From NCBI GenBank assembly GCA_009692585.1, contig SHYX01000059.1:1-24990 (forward strand): 24,990 nt of DNA. Reading direction: 5' to 3'. Made by a program: the position numbers and the translations under genes. The notes beneath the pieces were generated by a model. That model was not told where the DNA came from, did not search any database, and worked only from the letters and a program-made list of their open reading frames with translations. Below, in pieces: positions 8,211 through 14,995 of the stretch; position 1 is the first letter of the stretch; the number at the start of each line of letters is the position of its first letter. The stretch comes from Myxococcales bacterium (GTDB taxonomy: Bacteria > Myxococcota > UBA796 > SXON01).

Positions 8211-9892
8211 ACGTCACCATCCAGGGTCAGGGCGATGTGAGCCTCTCGCAGAACGACTTCGTCGCTTCCGGCGGCGAAGGATCGATCTATGCTCGTGGCT
8301 CCACCGCGTTCAAGGTCTACAGCGACCCGGGCAAGATGATTCCCCACGGCAAGATCAGCGAGCTCTCGGGTATCAACGACCCGAACGTCATCAAGCCGGA
8401 GCGTGTGCTTCTGGACCCCACCAACCACGCGCCCATCGGCTACACGATGCGCTTCGTGAAGGACGCGATGCCGCTTTGTCGGACCTTCACCCGCGCGTTC
8501 CGTGAGCGGGAGGGGCTCGATCACGCCAAGATGGCCGCCCTGGTGGGGAAGCTTCGGGATCTCGTGAAGAACGTCCACGCGGCCGGCATTCTGATCGTCG
8601 ACCTCAACGAAATGAACTTCCTCGTGGACCAGACGTTCGCCGAGGTCTACGGCATCGACGTCGACAGCTACCAAACACGCTCCTACCGCGCGACCGCGCT
8701 CATGCTCTCCGTACGCGATTGGAAGGTCACGCCCCCGGACTTCACCGAAGGTTCTGACTGGTTCAGCTTCGCCTGCGTGGCGTTCCAGATGTTCACCGGC
8801 ATCCACCCCTACAAGGGCAAGCACCTGAGCGGCGTGGGCCTCGAAGGCCGGATGAAGACTGGGATTTCCGTGTTCGACCCTTCCGTCTCCTTGCCGAAGG
8901 CAGCCTATCGTTTCGACGTCATCCCGAACGTTTACCGGGATTGGTTCACGTCGGTGCTCCGCGACGGGAAGCGCAGCCCTCCCCCGGCCGACCTCCAGAG
9001 CGCCGCCATCGTGGTCGCTGCGGTGCGGGCGGTGCTCGGAGGCAATGAGCTCGACATTGCCGAGTTGGTCTCGTTCTCCTCGGCCGTGCTCCAGTACGCG
9101 GAGAACGCTGGTTCGAATGTATCGGTCACGGTAGACGGGGTGTTCTGCGGTCAGCGCAGGGTGTGGAGCGGGCCGACGCCAGGTGCGGGGATCGCCTTCA
9201 CGCCCAAAATGAACCGTCCCGTGATCGCGTGGGTCGAGCAGGGCGTGCTCCGTGTGGTCGATTGCGCGGACGGGAAGGAGGTTCCAGCGACCCTCCGCGC
9301 GGACGAAGTGATGAGCACCGCTGGTCGTGTGTACGTCCGCAGCGGCGACAAGGTGCTGGAACTCGTGCTCACCGACGTGTCCTCGGGCGTCCTCGCTTCC
9401 ACCCGGCTCGCGGCTAACGTCCTCCAGCTCGCAACCCGCCTGTTCGACGGCGTGGCAGTCCAGAACTTGCTTGGTTCCGTGTTCGCGTCCGTGTTCCCTC
9501 GCTCGGGCGAGACCTACCAACTCCGGGTGCCGGAGTTGGACGCGTACCGGGTGATAGAGGCACGTTTCGAGAATCGGGTGCTCATGGTGCTCGCCGCGCA
9601 GGGTGAGCGCTACGACCGCCTCACCTTCCACCTCGCCGACGACTATCATTCCTACCGAATGCTCCCCACAGTGAGGGATGTGACCCCCGGCGGCGTCAAC
9701 TTCATCGTCCTCGACAACGGCGTGTGCGTCCACCTCACCGAGGAAGAAAAGCTGGAGGTCACCGCGGTCGGCTCGAAAAACGGGAAGGTGGTCGAGGCCG
9801 AGGCGCTCGGGAACGACATGCGGCTGGTCAAGCACGCCGGGCGGGTGGCGTTCATCCGCGGCGACACGGTCCACTCGATGAGGATGAAATAA
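8207..9892 (+). CDS. Divergent Ser/Thr protein kinase with C-terminal beta-rich domain
   Basis: 561 aa from a GTG that overlaps the phosphatase stop and follows AAAGGAGC. Kinase motifs: glycine loop GGEGSIY (22-28), Lys36 in AFKVY, catalytic loop VDLNEMNFLV (131-140; Asp132 and Asn137 kept, HRD His/Arg and the DLK Lys lost), and IDVDSYQ (150-156) in place of DFG, the form found in kinases of TerY-P triads. SDWFSFACVAFQMFTG (183-198) is the subdomain IX helix. Residues from about 300 to 561 are not kinase; they repeat short beta-strand units (for example RVYVRSGDKVLEL, NRVLMVLAAQ, RVAFIRGDTVHSM), like a beta-propeller or similar sensor. It lacks membrane helices. I infer that the C-terminal part senses a ligand or partner. 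Confidence 0.83.
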   Translation: MNVTIQGQGDVSLSQNDFVASGGEGSIYARGSTAFKVYSDPGKMIPHGKISELSGINDPNVIKPERVLLDPTNHAPIGYTMRFVKDAMPLCRTFTRAFREREGLDHAKMAALVGKLRDLVKNVHAAGILIVDLNEMNFLVDQTFAEVYGIDVDSYQTRSYRATALMLSVRDWKVTPPDFTEGSDWFSFACVAFQMFTGIHPYKGKHLSGVGLEGRMKTGISVFDPSVSLPKAAYRFDVIPNVYRDWFTSVLRDGKRSPPPADLQSAAIVVAAVRAVLGGNELDIAELVSFSSAVLQYAENAGSNVSVTVDGVFCGQRRVWSGPTPGAGIAFTPKMNRPVIAWVEQGVLRVVDCADGKEVPATLRADEVMSTAGRVYVRSGDKVLELVLTDVSSGVLASTRLAANVLQLATRLFDGVAVQNLLGSVFASVFPRSGETYQLRVPELDAYRVIEARFENRVLMVLAAQGERYDRLTFHLADDYHSYRMLPTVRDVTPGGVNFIVLDNGVCVHLTEEEKLEVTAVGSKNGKVVEAEALGNDMRLVKHAGRVAFIRGDTVHSMRMK

Positions 9893-10716
9893 TGGGCGAC
9901 CAGCGTGAAGACGAGTCCGGCTCTGAGGAGGAGTTCCTGGCGCGGTACAAGGGCCAGGAGTACCCCAAGCCGTCGGTCACCGTCGACGTGGTGATCTTCT
10001 CCATCCTCGACGGTGAGCTGAAGGTGTTGCTCATCCAGCGCAAGGCGCATCCCTTCCGGGGTTGCTGGGCCATCCCGGGCGGGTTCGTCGACGTGGGCAA
10101 CGCCTACTTGGACCAGGGCGAGGACCTCGACGCCGCCGCCCATCGCGAGTTGGAGGAGGAGACGAGCCTCCCTCGAGGCTCCTGCTTCCTCGAGCAGCTC
10201 TACACCTTCGGGAAGGCCGGGCGTGACCCCCGCACCCGGGTGATCACCGTCGCGTATTACGCCCTCGTCCGCCCCACCCTCGCGCCGCTCGTGCACCCCC
10301 AGTCGGACGCCCAGGAGGCCCGCTGGTTCGGCGTCTGGAAGCTGTGGGAGAAGGGTCACCTCGAGGGGACGCCCGAGGTGGTGAAGCCCCTGATCGAGAG
10401 CGAGGGGCCTGGCCCGCTGGGCAACGCGAGCCTCGCGTTCGATCATTCAGACATCCTCACCCAAGCGATTCGGCGCATTCGTGGCAAGATCGACTACGCC
10501 CCCATCGCGTTTGACCTGGTGCCCGAGAGGTTCACCGTCAGCGACCTCCGGTCCGTCTTCGAGGTTGTGAAGGGAACGATGTACCACGCGGGAAATTTTC
10601 AGCGGCGGTTCCAACGGATGCTGGAGGACGGGACCATCGTTCCTGCGGCCGGGGAGACGACCCGTCGCGCTGGCGGGAGGCCGGCGAGGCTCTACCGCTT
10701 CGTGCGCCCGGCCTGA
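9892..10716 (+). CDS. nrtR: NrtR-type Nudix transcriptional regulator of NAD metabolism
   Basis: 274 aa; its ATG overlaps the kinase stop (TAATG). The N-terminal Nudix domain (about 28-175) has the ADP-ribose-type box with Glu followed seven residues later by RELEEET, but an eight-residue insertion splits GGFVD from GE and the last Gly is Ser; catalysis is possible but may be reduced. The C-terminal winged helix (about 205-272) shows FTVSDLRSVFEVVKGT, NFQRRFQRMLEDG and GGRPARLYRF, the NrtR operator-binding domain. NrtR proteins repress NAD synthesis and salvage genes and are released by ADP-ribose or related NAD products. Here it probably controls the genes just upstream and perhaps the 11814 operon, and it is co-translated with a signalling kinase. 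Confidence 0.88.
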   Translation: MGDQREDESGSEEEFLARYKGQEYPKPSVTVDVVIFSILDGELKVLLIQRKAHPFRGCWAIPGGFVDVGNAYLDQGEDLDAAAHRELEEETSLPRGSCFLEQLYTFGKAGRDPRTRVITVAYYALVRPTLAPLVHPQSDAQEARWFGVWKLWEKGHLEGTPEVVKPLIESEGPGPLGNASLAFDHSDILTQAIRRIRGKIDYAPIAFDLVPERFTVSDLRSVFEVVKGTMYHAGNFQRRFQRMLEDGTIVPAAGETTRRAGGRPARLYRFVRPA

Positions 10717-11043
10717 TGTGCGCACCTCTGTCAGGGGTGGAAGAATCGTGACGATGCGACTCTGTATTCTCTTCCCGCGCCTCGACGATGCAGGGCTGTC
10801 CGTCCGGGCCAGCATACCGCAGGGTGCGACCGTCGTGACCGCGTTCTCGCGGTCGCTGGACGGAGGCAGAGCCGATCGCGACCGTGCCTCACTCGCAATT
10901 CTTTCCGCCAAACCGATGAAAGGTCCCGCCTGTCCCATCCCGTCGATTTCGCCCGCTGACGCGACTGTAGGCACTGTCCGAGACCGGCCGGATCGCGCCG
11001 ACAACCGCGCCTGACGATCACCGACCCCGCCGCTCGTGCGCGG
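10717..11043. other. Gene-free stretch after nrtR
   Basis: About 330 bases without a supported gene. A short plus-strand frame (10718-11014) and long minus-strand frames cross it, but neither shows a recognisable motif or ribosome binding site. It has lower codon regularity than its flanks. It leads directly into two decayed genes, so it may be eroded sequence. No clear terminator for the nrtR operon was seen. Confidence 0.5.
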
Positions 11044-11052
11044 GTGCCGTCG

Positions 11053-11357
11053 TCCACCCCGACGGGGGGCCGTGGTAGGCGTCGCGGCCCCGCGCTGGGG
11101 CCCCGGGAGTCGCTGCGCCCGCTCCACGTCGGGTTCGTCTTGCAGGCGCCAAGCCTCGTGGCACCGCTCACCGTCGTCGAGAACGTCGAGCTGCGCTGCT
11201 CCTGGAGCAACGCGCCCCACGGGAGGCCCGCGCTGCTGCGCTCGCCGTGCTCGGGCCGATCGGCCTCGCAGAGCTCGCGGACAAGCCGCCTGAGGATATC
11301 TCCGGGGGCCAGGCGCGGCGGGTCGCCGTCGCGCGGGCGCTCGCCCGTCCGGCGTGA
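11053..11357 (+). pseudogene. ABC-transporter ATPase fragment (MacB/LolD-like)
   Basis: Two reading frames together spell the middle of an ABC ATPase. The first frame gives HVGFVLQAPSLVAPLTVVEN, the Q-loop region of MacB/LolD-type ATPases. Near 11195 the homology moves to another frame that reads LLEQRAPREA...LGPIGLAEL and then ISGGQARRVAVARALARPA, containing the SGGQ signature, before a TGA at 11355. The Walker A region should lie upstream and the Walker B with switch His downstream; neither is present. So this is a frameshifted, doubly truncated remnant. No permease partner is visible. Confidence 0.75.
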
Positions 11358-11730
11358 GGCTCCCTCCCTCGGGGCCGCGCGACGCGATGGCGCTCGGCGG
11401 AAACGTGGTCATCGGGCTCCTGATCCTCGCCGTCACCTCCTGGCTGGTGCTGCATCGACGCCCCCGAGTGGCCGTGTTCGTGGTGTTGTCGATCGGCGTT
11501 GGCCTGGGGCTCCTCGCCGCACTGAAGCTCGGACTCGACCGCCCACGACCGCCCTCGTTCCCCACCTCCAGGCGGTGTACCCGTCGAGCTTCCCCAACGG
11601 CCACTCGATGGGCGCAGCGCTGACCTACCTGACGCTCCTACCCCACTGACGTGCTCGGGGGCTGGGCGATGAGCACGGCATGGGCGCTTTTGTGCGGGAC
11701 CGTGGCGGACTGGATGGAGCGACGCGAGGG
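11354..11730 (+). pseudogene. Decayed PAP2-family membrane phosphatase
   Basis: Successive frames give a scrambled type-2 phosphatidic acid phosphatase. Frame one, overlapping the ABC remnant stop, reads RDAMALGGNVVIGLLILAV, a second hydrophobic segment, and KLGLDRPRP (the K-x6-RP motif). Near 11545 the frame changes and reads LVPHLQAVYPSSFPNGHSMG and ALTYLTL (the PSGH motif, as PNGH). At 11645 the first frame resumes with PTDVLGGWAMSTAWALLC, the C-terminal helix. The segment with the SRxYLGVHY histidine between these parts is missing. One truncation, one internal deletion and two frame changes make a functional product very unlikely. Confidence 0.75.
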
Positions 11731-11813
11731 CAGCGTCTCAGGTCCCGATACAACACCGCTCTTTCGTCGGGAAATCCGGACGAGCGCTTCGGGCGGCGTG
11801 CTATTTCCAGCGT

Positions 11814-13175
11814 ATGCCCCTCGCGGGAACGCCGGTGTACAGGTCGGGTCTGGTGGTGGGCAAGTTCGCCCCACCCCATCGCGGCCATCAGCTGCTCATC
11901 GAAGCCGCGCGCGCCGAGTGCGCCGCGGTGACCGTGCTCGTGTACGCGAGCCCGGACTTCCCCGACATGCCGTCCGAGCTGCGGGCCGCCTGGGTACGGC
12001 ACCTTTTCCCCGCGGCTTCGGTGCACGTTCCCGTCGATCCTCCCCCCGACGCTGCCGACGATCTCACCCACCGGGTCTACGTGCGCGACTGGCTTGCAGC
12101 CCGCGGGATCGAGGTGGACGTGGTGTACACCAGCGAGGGGTACGGCGAGGGGTTCGCCGCGGTGCTCGGGTTGCCACATCGCTGCGTGGACATCGATCGG
12201 GTGAAGATCGGAACCTCCGGCACCGCCGTGCGCGCGGACCTGATCGCGCGGCAGGGCGTGTTGGACCCGTTCATCTTCCGGGCCGCCATGGGGGTGCTGC
12301 GGCCCGTTTTCGCCGTGCCGGCCACCATGCGCGCCGTGATCCGCACGGCTGCGGGGGTGGAGCTCCGCGACGTACCGACGCCTGTCGCCGGGCCCGGTCA
12401 AGCGCTTGTACGGGTCGTCGTAGCCGGGGTCTGTCGAACGGACACCGCGGCCGCCACCGGGCCGTTCCGGGGGCCGCGTGTCCTCGGCCATGAAGCGTCG
12501 GGCTGGGTCGCCGCAGTCGGGCCCGAAGTGGACCGCGCGCTTCTCGGCGCGCCAGTCGCCATCGACCCGCGGCTCAACGAGGGCATGCTCGGGGTGGACC
12601 GTGACGGCGTCTACGCCGACTTCGTCGCCGTGTCGGTCGGTCGCCTCCTCCCGCTACCTGTGGAGCTCTCCTGGAGGCGAGGTGCCTATGTGGAGCCGGT
12701 GGCTGCTGCCCTCGCCCCCGCTTCCGTGCTCGACCCGGACACCAGCGTGCTCGTCCTCGGGCAGGGGCGGATCGCGAGCCTCGTCGGAGCGGTCCTTCGT
12801 CGAAAGGGGTTTGACCGCGTGACCGTGGCCACGTCGGGGCCGGCGGCCTCCTTCGACGCGGTGGTCGAGTGTGATCTCGGGGTGGACGCACTTTCCCGGG
12901 CGCTCGTCGCCGTCCGCCCACGCGGGCGCATCGTCCTTCGCAGTCGCACGGCCGGGGACCGCCTCCTCCCCGGCGATCTCTGTGTCGCCCGCGAGGCCAC
13001 GATCCAGGCGGTCGGGTACGGCAGCTTCCACGAGGCTGTCGCGCTCCTCGCAAACGGCCTCGATGTGGACGGCCTGCTCGGTCCCGTCCGGCCGTTCAGC
13101 CAGGCCGTGGCGGCCCTGAACGAGGGTGAGTCGCAGAAGGCGTTCCTCGCGCCAGATCCGGCATGTGTGGACTGA
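11814..13175 (+). CDS. NadR-type NMN adenylyltransferase fused to medium-chain dehydrogenase
   Basis: 453 aa in one uninterrupted frame. Residues 13-165 are a nucleotidylyltransferase of the NadR NMNAT type: VGKFAPPHRGHQLLIEAA (15-32, the HxGH motif), VVYTSEGYGEGFAAVLG (103-119), VDIDRVKIGTSGTAVR (125-140). Residues 172-450 are a zinc-dehydrogenase-like MDR: AGVCRTD, VLGHEASG (Cys and His-Glu of the catalytic site), EPVAAALAP and a GQGRIA nucleotide loop. The Cys-rich structural zinc lobe is absent. The fusion would join NAD(P)-nucleotide formation to an NAD(P)-dependent redox step. An in-frame ATG at 12327 begins the MDR part but has no ribosome binding site, so separate expression seems unlikely. 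The gene overlaps asnB-like by 13 bases. I know of no described NMNAT-MDR fusion; novelty is unchecked. Confidence 0.83.
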   Translation: MPLAGTPVYRSGLVVGKFAPPHRGHQLLIEAARAECAAVTVLVYASPDFPDMPSELRAAWVRHLFPAASVHVPVDPPPDAADDLTHRVYVRDWLAARGIEVDVVYTSEGYGEGFAAVLGLPHRCVDIDRVKIGTSGTAVRADLIARQGVLDPFIFRAAMGVLRPVFAVPATMRAVIRTAAGVELRDVPTPVAGPGQALVRVVVAGVCRTDTAAATGPFRGPRVLGHEASGWVAAVGPEVDRALLGAPVAIDPRLNEGMLGVDRDGVYADFVAVSVGRLLPLPVELSWRRGAYVEPVAAALAPASVLDPDTSVLVLGQGRIASLVGAVLRRKGFDRVTVATSGPAASFDAVVECDLGVDALSRALVAVRPRGRIVLRSRTAGDRLLPGDLCVAREATIQAVGYGSFHEAVALLANGLDVDGLLGPVRPFSQAVAALNEGESQKAFLAPDPACVD

Positions 13176-14995
13176 TCGGCGTTTTCGGGGAGGTAGACCG
13201 CGAGCGCGCGATCGCAGGGCTGGCGGGCATCCGCACGCGCGGGCGGGACGGCGAGGGCGTCTGGGTCGGAGATGGCATCGCGCTCGGACACACCCGGCTC
13301 GCGATCCGCGACGTCCAGAGAGGCGGCCAGCCGTTCGTGGGGGAAGACGGGAGCGTCGTCGCGGTCGTGAACGGCGAGCTGTACGGGACCGGGGGGATTC
13401 GCGCGAGACTCCAAGCGCGCGGGCACCGGTTTCGAAGCCACTCGGACAGCGAGGTCGTCGTCCACCTGTACGAGGAGGAGGGCACCGACGGACTGCTCCG
13501 GTTGGAGGGTGAATTCGCCCTTCTGCTCTGGGACGGGAGGCGACGGAGGCTGATCGGAGCGCGCGACCCGTTCGGTGTGCGACCGCTGGTCTGGGCTCGC
13601 TCGGAGGGGCGCGTCTGCCTTGCGTCCACAGCGAGGGGGCTTCACGCGCTCGGTGTGCCTCTCGATGTCGATCCCGACGCCGTCCTCCGAAGTTTTCACC
13701 ACCAGTACCTGCCATGTGGCCACACCCCCTGGGCGGGTGTACGCGCATTGCTGCCCGGCTGGATCCTGACCGTGGACGACGCCGGGCTGGTCGAACGGGC
13801 GTGGCGACTACCGCCGCTGGCCCGAGCGGAGCGGGTCGACGACCCCGAGGGTGAACTCCGCCGTGCGTTGACGGCGGCGGTGGCTGATCGGCTCGATGCC
13901 GACGTGCCCGTCGGTTGCCAGCTCAGCGGAGGTGTGGACTCCGCGGCGGTCCTCGCGCTGGCCGGCCGGGGACGAGACGCCTTCACGGTGTCGTTCCCCG
14001 GCGACCGCGACGAGGTGGACGACGCACGTGACGCCGCCCGGGCGTTGGGCGCACGCCTCCATGTCGTGGAGGCCACGCCAGAGACGTTGCTCGAGGCGTT
14101 GCCAGAGGCCGTGATGGAGTCGGGCGGGCTCTGCATCAACGGACACGGAGCGGCGAAGCTCCTCCTTGCGAGGGCGGCCAGATCGGCCGGCGTGAAAGTG
14201 CTGCTGACCGGAGAAGGGGCGGACGAGCTGTTTTTCGGGTACCTCCACCTTCGCCAGGACCTGCTCGGGCCGAGCGCCGACCTCGAAGCCGAGAATGGGA
14301 CGACGGCGGGGATCCACCTCGCGGAAGGTCTGTCCCTGCCGGTCGACGGTGTTGCCCGAAGGCTCGGTTTTGTCCCCTCGTTCCTCGCCGCGAAGGCGTC
14401 GTTGGGCCACAGGGCGTCGTCCCTGCTGAACCCCGATCTGCGCGCGCTCGGTTCGGGTCGGGACCTGCTCGTGGAGCTGGTGGACGCCTGCGACGTGCCC
14501 GGGAACCTCGCTCCCGTTGATGTCTCGTCGTTGTTGTGGACGCGCCTCTGTCTGTCCGGGAGCATCCTTGGGGTGCTGAACGACCCCGTCGAGCTGCTTG
14601 GCGGGGTGGAGGGCCGGCTCCCGTTCCTCGATTCGCGGGTGGTCGCCCTCGCGATGAGGCTGCCGCATTCGTGGAAGGTGCGCCCCGGGCAGGGGAAGTA
14701 CGTTCTGCGGGCCGCCATGCAAGGTGTGCTCCCCGACGCGGTGCGGTGGCGACCCAAGCGCCCGTTCATGGCGCCGCCGTTGGCTGCGGAGGCCGGCTTT
14801 CGGGATCGCCTGCTCGACACCCTCCCGCGCGACCTGCTCGACCGGGCGGCCGTGGAGCGGGCACTCGCCCTTTGGCCCTCGCTCGCGCCCCGGGAGCAAG
14901 TCAGCTGGGATGCGGCGTTGACGATGGCGCTGTCACTCGGCATCCTGGCGGCCCCGCGGGTGGCCGCACCCCTTCGGCAAGGGGGCGCGGCGTGA
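13163..14995 (+). CDS. asnB: AsnB-type glutamine-hydrolysing amidotransferase/synthetase
   Basis: 610 aa. The start is fixed by MCGLIG: Cys2 must become the N-terminal nucleophile of the class II glutaminase. This domain shows RTRGRDGEG, LGHTRLAI, VVNGELYG and SDSEV segments. The synthetase domain has the PP-loop GCQLSGGVDSAAVL (251-264) and LLTGEGADELFFGY near 347-360. Family members make asparagine or amidate other carboxylates, and in biosynthetic clusters some form beta-lactams or amides on tailored substrates. Placement between an NMNAT fusion and an NRPS-like reductase, with overlapping starts, suggests a pathway-specific substrate, though asparagine synthesis cannot be ruled out. Active-site residues are intact. 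Confidence 0.88.
   Translation: MCGLIGVFGEVDRERAIAGLAGIRTRGRDGEGVWVGDGIALGHTRLAIRDVQRGGQPFVGEDGSVVAVVNGELYGTGGIRARLQARGHRFRSHSDSEVVVHLYEEEGTDGLLRLEGEFALLLWDGRRRRLIGARDPFGVRPLVWARSEGRVCLASTARGLHALGVPLDVDPDAVLRSFHHQYLPCGHTPWAGVRALLPGWILTVDDAGLVERAWRLPPLARAERVDDPEGELRRALTAAVADRLDADVPVGCQLSGGVDSAAVLALAGRGRDAFTVSFPGDRDEVDDARDAARALGARLHVVEATPETLLEALPEAVMESGGLCINGHGAAKLLLARAARSAGVKVLLTGEGADELFFGYLHLRQDLLGPSADLEAENGTTAGIHLAEGLSLPVDGVARRLGFVPSFLAAKASLGHRASSLLNPDLRALGSGRDLLVELVDACDVPGNLAPVDVSSLLWTRLCLSGSILGVLNDPVELLGGVEGRLPFLDSRVVALAMRLPHSWKVRPGQGKYVLRAAMQGVLPDAVRWRPKRPFMAPPLAAEAGFRDRLLDTLPRDLLDRAAVERALALWPSLAPREQVSWDAALTMALSLGILAAPRVAAPLRQGGAA

Noticed and set aside
7829..9874. Minus-strand open frame of 681 codons
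   Set aside because: Antisense to the phosphatase and kinase genes, whose motifs are clear; translation is His/Val/Arg-biased low-complexity sequence.
6587..9892. Complete tellurite-resistance (Ter) operon
   Set aside because: Only the VWA-phosphatase-kinase triad is present; no TerC, TerD or TerZ-like gene occurs in the window.
11770..11808. GGAAAT and ATTTCC inverted pair before the NMNAT-MDR gene
   Set aside because: Six-base arms 27 bases apart are expected by chance and do not form a compact operator.
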